Positions 35,953-44,142 of a DNA stretch of 45,030 nucleotides are shown here, piece by piece. Origin of the DNA: Bacillota bacterium (GTDB lineage Bacteria; Bacillota; DTU025); assembly GCA_019136685.1 (NCBI GenBank), contig JAGVTS010000108.1:1-45030 (forward strand), given 5' to 3'. The notes under the pieces were generated by a model, which ran no database searches, had not been told where the DNA came from, and was given only the letters and a program-made list of their open reading frames with translations. Position 1 is the first letter of the stretch; each line of letters opens with the position of its first letter. A program made the position numbers and the translations under genes.

Positions 35953-37299
35953 TCACGAAGGGTTGATCACCAGTTTCAGGGAAAGAGGGCCGGCGATACG
36001 CCAGATGTCGCACTCTGCTACGGCCTGAACTGTGACTGGAACCTTGTTTGACAACACATTCGTAATCGCCGATGCGAACTCCGCCACCGTAAGTATGGTA
36101 CCGATCTTGCCCTCCTCATCAGTGGGCATACCTGCTGCCATCAGGGCGCTGTTAACATCCTCCATCAGGCCGAGCAGGCCCTCCTGGATCTTGTCGATCC
36201 CGGCCGAACCGTCGATTGCCCTCGACGCAACGACCTGCCCACCCTCGAAGATGCGTTTTTCCGGAAACACGTGCAGCGATACCAACAGCACGCCCCCGTA
36301 CCAGGTATTCACGGGCGACACTGCCCGCAACACCACTTTGTCGCGCGACTCCATAATCTTGGCGAAGGCGGCTGAGGCATTCGCCAGATCGAACCTAATG
36401 GCCGATGTATCGCCATCACTGCGATGAGAGTCGTCGGCAGGACCGGAACCGCGCCTCGCCGCTATGTCATTGATCTCGAGCAAAAACGCGCGCACCTGTT
36501 CATCGATGGATTCCGCCGGTTGCGATGCGTCAATCACCCTCCCCAAAACAACCTCATCGGCACGGAATATAACGCGTCCGATCATGGACGTCTGGGACGA
36601 CTGAGCGGCCTCAGCCAGGGCCATTGCCGCGCTGACCCTGATGTCGTCTACCTTACGCTCCAGGCTCGCTACCTCCGCCGTCAGCTCGTCCCTGGTGAGT
36701 GTGAGCGAAGAGACACTAGCCTGAAGCGCAGCCTTCTCCTGTTCGAGCCTGGACCTCTCCGTCTGGGCCGACTCCAGCTCGGCACTGGCAATGCCCAGAT
36801 CGTGAGTCGCAGCTTCGAACCTTGCCTCAATTCCCCGGAGGCGTTCCTCCGACTCGCCCAGACGTGCCTGGACTCGGGCCAGCTCGCCTACGGCCCTGGT
36901 CCGCTCGTCCGATACGCGTCCCAGCTCGCGATTGGCCTCATCAAACCTGGCCTTAAGCTCCTCATACTCGCCTGTGATCTCGCCTACCTGCTTGGATAGC
37001 ATCTCTGCCTCCGCGCGCTTGGCCTCAAGATCATTCTGGGTCGTGGAAAGAGTCTCCTGAATCTCGCGGATCTGGAACAGCGCTTTTCTCACATTTTCCG
37101 ATGCCAGTGAAAGCAGGAGTATGGAGCAGCCGGCAATGACTACTCCGGTGATGACAGTGATAATAATGGAAGTGTACTTGGGTCTCAGGCCGAAAATGGA
37201 AAGCCGCTTCCTGCCAACTTTCATCCCTATTCTGTCGCCGGCATAGGCGATCACGCCGCCCGCTATGGCGAGCACGACTATGAGCGCTACTCCATACAC
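35953..37299 (-). CDS. DUF3084 membrane-anchored coiled-coil protein
   Basis: The 448-residue protein has two N-terminal membrane segments (about 4-20 and 45-66) with the conserved loop GDRIGMKVGRKRLSIFGLRPKYTS between them, diagnostic of DUF3084. A coiled coil (about 68-220) and a conserved C-terminal domain follow. In diderm Bacillota this gene is regularly found beside lptB and OmpM-type genes, as here, and in cyanobacteria it occurs too. An envelope-related role is inferred from that distribution; its biochemical function is unknown. The 36-nt gap to lptB suggests one transcript, and a terminator follows. Confidence 0.88.
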   Translation of the reverse strand: MYGVALIVVLAIAGGVIAYAGDRIGMKVGRKRLSIFGLRPKYTSIIITVITGVVIAGCSILLLSLASENVRKALFQIREIQETLSTTQNDLEAKRAEAEMLSKQVGEITGEYEELKARFDEANRELGRVSDERTRAVGELARVQARLGESEERLRGIEARFEAATHDLGIASAELESAQTERSRLEQEKAALQASVSSLTLTRDELTAEVASLERKVDDIRVSAAMALAEAAQSSQTSMIGRVIFRADEVVLGRVIDASQPAESIDEQVRAFLLEINDIAARRGSGPADDSHRSDGDTSAIRFDLANASAAFAKIMESRDKVVLRAVSPVNTWYGGVLLVSLHVFPEKRIFEGGQVVASRAIDGSAGIDKIQEGLLGLMEDVNSALMAAGMPTDEEGKIGTILTVAEFASAITNVLSNKVPVTVQAVAECDIWRIAGPLSLKLVINPS

Positions 37300-37334
37300 T
37301 GCATATCCCTCCCGGGCGAATGGACGACTCCGGC

Positions 37335-38072
37335 TCAGAGGCTGAATCTGTCGCCGAGATAGACCTGCCTCGCGTTAGGATCCTCCGAGATCTCCTGAGC
37401 GGTTCCGGATACAAGTATCCGCCCTTCGTGCATGACATAGGCACGATCCACAATGGACAGGGTGTCACGCACGTTGTGATCAGTGATGAGGACTCCGAGC
37501 CCGGCTTGCTTCAGCCCGACTACAATCTCCTGCAGTTCTCCCACGGCAATCGGGTCGACTCCTGTGAAAGGCTCGTCCAGCAGCATGTAGCAAGGGGACG
37601 TAGCCAGAGCCCTGGCTATCTCGACTCGCCTGCGCTCGCCGCCCGACAAAGTGAACCCCATCTGGCGCCTGAGGCGCGCCAGATCGAACTGCTCAAGCAG
37701 TGACTCGAGTCGGCTCGCGCATGCTGCGGGCGAGATACCAGACGCTTGCAGGATTGACATGATGTTGGCCTCAACTGTGAGTCGACGGAACACCGATGGT
37801 TCCTGAGCCAGGTAACCAAGCCCGCGACGTGCACGCTCCCACACTGGCGCGAAGGTGACATCTGCCTCGCCGATTCCGATGCGCCCCGAATCCGGGTGCT
37901 CAAGCCCAACCAGCATATAGAACGTGGTAGTCTTCCCGGCGCCGTTGGGCCCGAGAAGCCCCACTATCTCGCCGCGCTCCACCGACACGCTCGCGCCGTC
38001 CACGACGCGCCTGCCCGCGAAGCTCTTGACGAGATCGGCAGCGCAAAGACCCGAGCACTTCAGACCGTCCAT
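37335..38072 (-). CDS. lptB: LPS export ABC transporter ATPase LptB
   Basis: This ATPase of 245 residues has Walker A GPNGAGKTTT, LGYLAQEPSVFRRLTV, signature TLSGGERRRVEIARAL, Walker B MLLDEPFTGVDPIAV and the H-loop LITDHNVRDTL. The YLAQEPSVFRRL and FTGVDP stretches are hallmarks of LptB, which powers LPS extraction from the inner membrane with LptF/G. The ATG at 38072 has GGGGG about 9 nt upstream; a TTG at 38087 is the alternative. LptF/LptG are not in this window. Confidence 0.93.
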   Translation of the reverse strand: MDGLKCSGLCAADLVKSFAGRRVVDGASVSVERGEIVGLLGPNGAGKTTTFYMLVGLEHPDSGRIGIGEADVTFAPVWERARRGLGYLAQEPSVFRRLTVEANIMSILQASGISPAACASRLESLLEQFDLARLRRQMGFTLSGGERRRVEIARALATSPCYMLLDEPFTGVDPIAVGELQEIVVGLKQAGLGVLITDHNVRDTLSIVDRAYVMHEGRILVSGTAQEISEDPNARQVYLGDRFSL

Positions 38073-38226
38073 GGCAGGCGCCCCCAAAACCCCCAGCGTT
38101 CACCCGTTACAGACGCAGTCTGCCACTACAAGGTTCCCGGGCGCCGCAAGATGTTGTCGGTATTCTACTTGTTTTTCGACATGTGCACGCTGCATACCTG
38201 CACACAACCTGCGCGAAGCTTGTCGG

Positions 38227-39471
38227 TTATTGCTGGGACAGCACAACCCGCTGGATGGCCTGAACCACCCGATCAGCCGCGCCTGCGAGCCCAGCCGCTT
38301 CCCGCAGTTCTCTTGACATCTTGTCGCGCCGCGCGCTCTCTCCCAGCAGTTCCACGCATGGGATTACCACATCCTCGGGACGCAACCGCCCCACAATCTC
38401 GGGTGCGATCATCCTACCCGCTCGCTGGTTCGCGATGGACACAAAGCGCGACGATGACTTGAGACGGTCAACAGCCCGTCTTTGAAAGGCCTCTCCGATG
38501 AAAGGTAATGAACACAGCAGTGGGGATACACCGGGTACCGCAACCGTGCCGGGCACATTGAGGGGAGCCGTCACGACATGCGGCACTCCAAGATAGGCTA
38601 GTTCCGCACAGACCGGGCCAGGCGTGCACACTGCGATGTCGGAGGCCGCCATGGCTTCGTACATGAGTACCGTCTCTATCCTAATGCGAACGCCCTCTGT
38701 GGTTATCGCCTCTAGCGGCCCGGCGCTCTTCTCGACGCGGGCTTGTGCTCCATCGATTCTCGCGGCAAGTTTGGTGTGTGAGAAGAGTTGCTCCAATGAG
38801 GCAGTGCCCACAAACGGGGACAGGCACAGGATGAAACTAACATTATGTTCCACGCGGGCAAGCAGCTCTGCGGCGCGAAACAGAAACGGGGCCGTCACCG
38901 AGACTTCACGCCGACGGAGCCCCGGAAAGAGCGCAATGGCACGTTCGTGCTGCTCCATACCGAGGCGCGAACGAGCCTCTTCGCGCCCTACTCTGACGCC
39001 GACGCCATCGATCATCAGATTTCCCACAAGCTTGATCCGCTCTGCAGCCACGCCGCGCGCAATGAGCGAGGCCTGAACCCTTTCGTCGTCGACCAGGAAC
39101 AGAGAGACGGATTTGGCGCCCGGCATAGCCCTGCTGGAATAAGCGAATACAGGATACCGCAGTCGTCGGCCGAGGTCGACCGAGTAGATCAGGTCGCCGC
39201 CAAGGTGGAGGATTACGCCCGTCCCGGATCTCGAAAATCCCCGAGGTGCAGCTCCTGTCGCAAGGTACCTGAGGAACTCCCATGGCCCTACGGCTCTCCG
39301 CACGCCTGGATACGAAGAGGCCACTTTGGCCTCGCGTCCGCTGGCATGGGAGGACGGCGAGATGAACACCCAGACATCGGCAACTGACATGACAGCCGCT
39401 ACCCGTTCGGCCACCGGACGCACGAGGCCGTGAACGTCCCCCGGCGTACCCGCTACCAGTATCACATCCAA
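38227..39471 (-). CDS. lipid-A-disaccharide-synthase-related glycosyltransferase
   Basis: The 414-residue protein appears to be a GT-B glycosyltransferase related to LpxB: ILVAGTPGDVHG at the N-terminus occupies the acceptor loop position, GNLMIDGVG and IALFPGLRRREV match the LpxB pattern, and TPGPVCAELAYLGVPHVV matches its nucleotide-sugar site. It is divergent from true LpxB, so the acceptor may not be lipid X. Other lpx genes are not in the window. Its placement between an ABC exporter and lptB argues for an outer-membrane glycolipid role. The start is a TTG at 39471 with a modest GGTGAG upstream. A 138-nt gap separates it from lptB. Confidence 0.75.
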   Translation of the reverse strand: MDVILVAGTPGDVHGLVRPVAERVAAVMSVADVWVFISPSSHASGREAKVASSYPGVRRAVGPWEFLRYLATGAAPRGFSRSGTGVILHLGGDLIYSVDLGRRLRYPVFAYSSRAMPGAKSVSLFLVDDERVQASLIARGVAAERIKLVGNLMIDGVGVRVGREEARSRLGMEQHERAIALFPGLRRREVSVTAPFLFRAAELLARVEHNVSFILCLSPFVGTASLEQLFSHTKLAARIDGAQARVEKSAGPLEAITTEGVRIRIETVLMYEAMAASDIAVCTPGPVCAELAYLGVPHVVTAPLNVPGTVAVPGVSPLLCSLPFIGEAFQRRAVDRLKSSSRFVSIANQRAGRMIAPEIVGRLRPEDVVIPCVELLGESARRDKMSRELREAAGLAGAADRVVQAIQRVVLSQQ

Positions 39472-39532
39472 TGCAACTCACCATCCCGCCGGGACGCAGC
39501 AGCTGCGCACGTGTCCCTAAAACTTAGGATTT

Positions 39533-40297
39533 CTACAAACCGCTTGCCTTCTCCTTCTGAGCGCCGGCCGAGTATGCCAAACACGCTGCATATCTTCTCC
39601 CCAGAATGGAGGAGGGACACGAGAGTACTCGGGCAGGAGGCCCTTCCTCGACGACTCTTCCACAGTCCACCAATGCGACCCTGTCTGCAGCGCGCATGGC
39701 GAATCCCGCCTCATGCGTCACAACCACCATTGTAGCGCCGAGTGATCGCGAAAGCGACTCCATGAGAGTGAGTATGTCAATGACCAGCATCGGGTCCAGG
39801 GCCGACGTGGGCTCATCCCATAGGACTAAGTCGGGCCGGTTTACAATCGCTCGGGCTATGGCCACCCTCTGCATTTCTCCGCCTGACAGACCCGTGACGA
39901 ACGCTCCTGCCGACTCTGCCATGCCTACGGCCTCCAACGCCTCATAGGCCGCACACCTCGCTCTCTCCATGGATTCGCCGGCCATGGCTCCGGGCAGCAT
40001 TACGTTGTGGAGCACGCTCAGGCGCCCGATGAGGTTGGAGCGCTGAAACACGAACCCGGTGCGCCTCCTGAACGCTCGCAGTTCGTCGGCAGACATGTCA
40101 GAAACATCCCGACCACGCCATGTCACCACACCGGAATCCGGCTGCACCAACCTTATTATGCTCTTCAGAGCAGTGGACTTGCCGCACCCGGATGGGCCCA
40201 TTATTACAACGGTCTCACCTTGCTCGACGTCGAGGCTGAACCCCGCGAGCGCCTGCCGGGAACCGTAAGCCTTCCTCAAGTCGCGTACTCTGAGCAT
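39533..40297 (-). CDS. ABC transporter ATPase, partner of the large permease
   Basis: This is a 254-residue ABC ATPase with Walker A GPSGCGKST (34-42), signature [14 protein letters not shown] (137-150), Walker B VLWDEPTSALDP (Asp161/Glu162) and H-loop VVVTHEAGF. Its overall look is closest to the amino-acid importer ATPases (GlnQ/HisP type) or LolD-like ATPases. The ATG overlaps the permease stop by 22 nt, with GGGAGGAG about 7 nt upstream, so the two form one transporter. The C-terminal 25 residues are not conserved. The cargo is unknown; genes for LPS transport on both sides suggest an envelope lipid or lipoprotein (inferred). Confidence 0.9.
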   Translation of the reverse strand: MLRVRDLRKAYGSRQALAGFSLDVEQGETVVIMGPSGCGKSTALKSIIRLVQPDSGVVTWRGRDVSDMSADELRAFRRRTGFVFQRSNLIGRLSVLHNVMLPGAMAGESMERARCAAYEALEAVGMAESAGAFVTGLSGGEMQRVAIARAIVNRPDLVLWDEPTSALDPMLVIDILTLMESLSRSLGATMVVVTHEAGFAMRAADRVALVDCGRVVEEGPPARVLSCPSSILGRRYAACLAYSAGAQKEKASGL

Positions 40298-42609
40298 TGA
40301 CTTGCTCCTCCCTTCGAAGGCGCCCCGGATGACGGCGTGTCGCCAAAAACAAGGCGCGGCCTATTCAATAGCGAAAGCATGCCGGGCTTGCCTGCCGGCA
40401 CGACAATCTCCCTCATCACTTCCGACGGACTCAACCCCAGGGCCATGCATGCTTCCACTTCATCGGCGCCCACAGGCGAAAGGCGTGGGGCAGCCCACGT
40501 AATCAGAAGACCCATAGCCGTGCCCAGCAGAGCGAAGGCTGGAAACCCCAGCGACGCTAGAGTCGCGCGGGTTATGGCGGCTATCGTGCCGAGTAGAAGA
40601 GCGCCTACACATGCGCCGTACCCATATGCCGCCGGCACGTCGCGATGGGACGCACCCTCGCCATGCATGGCCATAGCTCGCGCGCCCGCGATCACAGTGG
40701 AATGGTCAAGTATGAGCGCAAGCAGAACAACGGCGCAGGCTGCCAGCCCGGATATGGTCCCCTTCACTGATTTCAGCAATGCTCGAACCTCGCTCCTCAC
40801 ACCAGGCTGCACTACCCCCGGCGGAAGGATGTACACGGCCGCGCCCGTTCCCGCGGCCTTTTCTATCACAGTGGTCAGCTGCTTTTGGGGCTCATCCGAT
40901 TCAACCAGGAGTTCTATCTTGCCGGATGACTCTTGCTGCTCCTGTATGAACTGATCGATCAGCTCTATGGAACGGGCAGCGCCCTCGCCCGAAAAATCCG
41001 GCGTCCGAGACTGCACAGCCTCAAGCTGCTTCGATAGCCCCTCCACATCCAGGCCGGCCAGGCTGTCAAGGTCAGACCGAGCGGCCTTCAGCTGTTCGCC
41101 AAGAGCGGCAGCATCCAGCTCTTGCAACGTGGAGAGAATACCTGCGGCGGCCCCTGACATCTCATTCAGCAGAGCCGCAACATCCCCTGCGCCGCTGGCC
41201 GCTGACTGAACCGTTTCGAGCTTGCGAGCAAACGAGTCCAGCCGGCTCAGCCATAGTCTCAGATTGCTGAGCAAAGGATCGTAGTGCGAGGTGAACATCG
41301 CCGCGGCCTCAGCCGCCGTCTCCAGGGTTCGGATCGCTTGGAGGGCCTTTGAAGTCAGCTCGGCCAGGGAACGCACAGATGCCGGGTCAATGCGCACCCT
41401 GTCCGGATCAGTCCCCACTCCGACTCCGACCCGCTCCAGCGCGCGTTGGAGCCTGATCAAAGAATCGATGGCAGTCTCGTATGCGTCCAGAGCCTGCTCC
41501 CAGCCGTGCGTTGCCTCAAGCATAGCATCTGTCGCCTCGCCGAGATGCCCGAGCACTGCAGAGGCTTCCTCAAGCGAGCTTCCAACTTCATGACCGGGTA
41601 GAATGAGCCGGCCTGCACCCACCCGGGAGCCAACTACCCCTCCATCCACTGCATACGCAGTGAGCTCGCCAGTCGCGGCACTCACGTCCGGATTGACCAC
41701 AATGCCTCGAGCCGCGGATCCGGATACTTCGGTCAGAACCACCACAGTGTCGCCATCACCAACGGCTGATCCGCGGCGTCTGGGGGTCGCCGACATCACA
41801 AGGCTCTCATCGGGCTGCACATCGGCGTCTTCCAGAGTAATCACGGCCTGCGGCGCCCATGCCTCTATGAAACGCTTCATCTCCCGAAGCGCCCGACCGA
41901 GTTCACGGGCTTCCTGCGCTGCGCCGTCCACTGTGACGTCATGAACTGAAGAACCGCCATCGCCCTCCAAGACCCTATCAATCAGCGACTGCCTATCGTC
42001 GCTCGAGGCAGCGGCGCCCTCCGGCCTCACATCGACCAGATGGTACCGTCTGAGGATACTCTCCGCTGTTTGCGCCACTGCGCGGGCAGAGTCGCCTGAG
42101 TCACACACAAGGTGGATATTGCCTCCGTCTTTCAGAGTGAACCGCACGCCTTCGATCGCCGCCAACTGCGGCCGGATAATCGGCGCCACCCGGGCGCCGA
42201 CACCGCTCACGGTGACCTTAGGTTCGAGTACAATCGTGTATCCTGCAAACCCCGGGACTTCGGTCGCGGCGCGGATTAGCCGCGTCACCGCAACCTCGTC
42301 CATATGGGGCAACGCCACAAAGAAGTTGGCGCGCGAAAGCACCGTGACACTTTGCTTCAAGCGTGCGCCGGGAAAATCCTGGCGGAGCGTCTGCTCAAGC
42401 GCGCGAGCAGCCTCCCGGCAAGCCTCCTGCCGGACATGTATGATCAGGTCGTATTCGCCGTAATCGCCCACAATGCCCGACACCGTATCCTCGAAGAAGC
42501 GATCGGCGGCAGCGGACACAGTCGCTGCAGCGACGGAACCGACGAACACGGTGATGATCAGAACGCCGACCACATCACGGACGAACCCGTCTTGCAGAAG
42601 GGCATACAT
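40276..42609 (-). CDS. large ABC permease with FtsX/MacB-like 1+3 topology and EAA-like loop
   Basis: This protein of 777 residues has one N-terminal membrane segment (about 13-35), a very large extracytoplasmic region (about 40-615) and three C-terminal segments (about 619-636, 663-680, 689-708). This is the MacB/FtsX plan. GASHRDVPAAYGYGA after the second segment resembles the coupling stretch of that family. After the last segment, EVEACMALGLSPSEVMREIVVPAGKPG resembles the EAA coupling loop of importer permeases, an unusual combination. The extracytoplasmic part starts with a FtsX-like GDYGEYDLII region and contains a helical, coiled-coil-like stretch (about 350-590). ATG 42609 has AGGGGG 9 nt upstream. 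No characterised homologue is recognised. Confidence 0.7.
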   Translation of the reverse strand: MYALLQDGFVRDVVGVLIITVFVGSVAAATVSAAADRFFEDTVSGIVGDYGEYDLIIHVRQEACREAARALEQTLRQDFPGARLKQSVTVLSRANFFVALPHMDEVAVTRLIRAATEVPGFAGYTIVLEPKVTVSGVGARVAPIIRPQLAAIEGVRFTLKDGGNIHLVCDSGDSARAVAQTAESILRRYHLVDVRPEGAAASSDDRQSLIDRVLEGDGGSSVHDVTVDGAAQEARELGRALREMKRFIEAWAPQAVITLEDADVQPDESLVMSATPRRRGSAVGDGDTVVVLTEVSGSAARGIVVNPDVSAATGELTAYAVDGGVVGSRVGAGRLILPGHEVGSSLEEASAVLGHLGEATDAMLEATHGWEQALDAYETAIDSLIRLQRALERVGVGVGTDPDRVRIDPASVRSLAELTSKALQAIRTLETAAEAAAMFTSHYDPLLSNLRLWLSRLDSFARKLETVQSAASGAGDVAALLNEMSGAAAGILSTLQELDAAALGEQLKAARSDLDSLAGLDVEGLSKQLEAVQSRTPDFSGEGAARSIELIDQFIQEQQESSGKIELLVESDEPQKQLTTVIEKAAGTGAAVYILPPGVVQPGVRSEVRALLKSVKGTISGLAACAVVLLALILDHSTVIAGARAMAMHGEGASHRDVPAAYGYGACVGALLLGTIAAITRATLASLGFPAFALLGTAMGLLITWAAPRLSPVGADEVEACMALGLSPSEVMREIVVPAGKPGMLSLLNRPRLVFGDTPSSGAPSKGGASQCSEYAT

Positions 42610-42635
42610 CCAGCTAAACCCCCTATTCACTCGCA

Positions 42636-42641
42636 ATTATA
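42636..42641 (-). promoter_or_regulatory. TATAAT -10 element for the ABC permease operon
   Basis: A perfect TATAAT on the minus strand lies 26 nt before the permease ATG and about 50 nt beyond the lptA terminator. The -35 region at 17 bp spacing (TACAGG) is poor. The same TATAATTGC string occurs at the secA promoter. Confidence 0.5.
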
Positions 42642-42687
42642 GCATGGGGGGCAGCCTTCCTGTATGTAATATCCTTGCCTGATTGGC

Positions 42688-42712
42688 AAAGGCCGGGCAC
42701 CGAGCCCGGCCT
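42688..42712 (-). terminator. probable intrinsic terminator after lptA
   Basis: AGGCCGGGC and GCCCGGCCT form a perfect 9-bp stem with a 5-base loop on the minus strand, followed by TTTGCC. The T-run is short, so termination may be partial. It starts 28 nt after the lptA stop codon. Confidence 0.65.
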
Positions 42713-42740
42713 CCTAGTCTAGCTGCATCCCTCTCCTGTG

Positions 42741-43406
42741 TCATTCCTCGATCTCAAAGGTGATCTCCATCTTGGCGCCTTCAGCGGCCAGCATGGTCTG
42801 GTCGGTATGCAACTCGGCGCGGTCGCACCTTATGGTCTCTTTGTTCTCTCCTTCGATGAATACTGACCCAGTCAGAATCAACACCTTCTCGGAGTTCATG
42901 TAGGACGCCTGTTCAGCTTGGGCTCGCTGCTTGTCCCTGGTCATCGACACGTTCCCCGATGCGTTGAAGTCCTGCGTATTCGTGAAGATCTCCATGGCGG
43001 CACAAGTCAGCGTGATTACCGACACCTTCGGTTTGCCTGCCTCATCCTTCTCAACCTGCGTCTCACGCTTCTGCAGTCGAACACTGCCTGCCACCGTCGC
43101 CGTCTTCTTCTTTATGTTCAGATCCATCGAATCGCAGTTGATCGTCACGTCTCCCTGAACAAGAGCTACCTTCCCGGTGAGCTTAGCGATCCCGGCGTCC
43201 ATGTTCACCGTCGCGCGGTCGGCCGTGATCACTATGTCGTCATACTCTATCATCAGCCCGCCCTCGATCACCGTGTCGCCCTTTGCGCCCTTGTGCACCA
43301 TGGACTGGTATGCCGTAACCTTAACCGACTTGGCCAGCGCCGGCATAGAGGTCGCCAACATCGCCACCGCAAACAACACAATCCCTGCCCGCAAGACCCG
43401 CCTCAC
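42741..43406 (-). CDS. lptA: LPS transport periplasmic protein LptA (OstA-like)
   Basis: A signal peptide (1-25, ending ALA) is followed by repeated short beta-strands of the OstA fold, for example IEGGLMIEYDDIVITADRA, AKLTGKVALVQGDVTINCD and FNASGNVSMTRDKQRAQA. LptA bridges the periplasm to carry LPS from LptC to LptD. The length (221 aa) is slightly longer than in Enterobacteria. It sits directly after lptC with an 18-nt gap and before a terminator. Gene order lptD-lptC-lptA supports the assignment. Confidence 0.88.
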   Translation of the reverse strand: MRRVLRAGIVLFAVAMLATSMPALAKSVKVTAYQSMVHKGAKGDTVIEGGLMIEYDDIVITADRATVNMDAGIAKLTGKVALVQGDVTINCDSMDLNIKKKTATVAGSVRLQKRETQVEKDEAGKPKVSVITLTCAAMEIFTNTQDFNASGNVSMTRDKQRAQAEQASYMNSEKVLILTGSVFIEGENKETIRCDRAELHTDQTMLAAEGAKMEITFEIEE

Positions 43407-43424
43407 GTATCTCGCCTCCCCGCT

Positions 43425-44114
43425 CTAGTCCTCAGAATCATCCAGCTCAAACTGGACAGTAGTCTTCCCCCGCGCCTCGAAAGACTCGCCGTCGGAGCTG
43501 AAGCGAATATCGTCGCCCTCCACGCAGAAACTACGCTGGCCCTCAGCCTCTTTCACGAGCACATCGCCAGCGGTGTGCATCTTGTCAGCTGCAATATCCA
43601 CTTCAAGCTTGCCGACTGTCACAACGCCGGCGGACGTCGCGATTTCCGTCTTGCCCGGTATGAGCACTCTAGACTGCTTCGGATCCCACACAACCTCATC
43701 AGTGGCAAGCAGATCCTTACCGTCCGACGCTACCTTCACCCCTCCGTCCAGGCGCAGCTGGCCTGTTCTCCTGTCATACACGCCCCGGCCGGCGCTGAAG
43801 GTCAGGTGCGCCCGGCCGTTCCTGTAGATCTGGCCCTCAGTAATCTCGTACATCTCGGCCCGGCCATCGCCGGCGCCGGTTTCTACCCGAACTGCCGAGA
43901 GCATCCAGGTCCGTTCTCCGCCCTGTCGCCCCTCGACCGTAACGCCATCGAACAGCAGATCGCGAGAGGCCGGTCGCCTGCTCACGCGCCCCCCAACGCT
44001 TGCGTGGTCAACATCGGGCGGATCCGGCCGGTTGATCACGAACGCGTATATCAGCGCACAGGCGAGAAGGACTGCCACTGACATGCTGACTGTTTTCACC
44101 AGCTTCGTGCTCAC
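43425..44114 (-). CDS. lptC: LPS export protein LptC
   Basis: The 229-residue protein has a single N-terminal membrane anchor (about 9-28) and a periplasmic OstA-like beta-jellyroll. VTVEGRQGGERTWMLSAVRVE, YDRRTGQLRLDGGVKVAS and LLATDEVVWDPKQSRVLIP are typical LptC patterns. LptC receives LPS from the LptB-FG extractor and passes it to LptA. It lies between lptD (28 nt upstream) and lptA. An alternative would be a second LptA-like protein, but the retained membrane anchor favours LptC. Confidence 0.85.
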   Translation of the reverse strand: MSTKLVKTVSMSVAVLLACALIYAFVINRPDPPDVDHASVGGRVSRRPASRDLLFDGVTVEGRQGGERTWMLSAVRVETGAGDGRAEMYEITEGQIYRNGRAHLTFSAGRGVYDRRTGQLRLDGGVKVASDGKDLLATDEVVWDPKQSRVLIPGKTEIATSAGVVTVGKLEVDIAADKMHTAGDVLVKEAEGQRSFCVEGDDIRFSSDGESFEARGKTTVQFELDDSED

Positions 44115-44142
44115 GTGCCGCTCCCCCCTTGATGATTCCGAG

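Noticed and set aside
38088..38226. Promoter or terminator between the LpxB-like gene and lptB
   Set aside because: A TGTGCA/TGCACA inverted pair and a TAGAAT hexamer are present, but no T-run follows the stem and no -35 lies at proper spacing.
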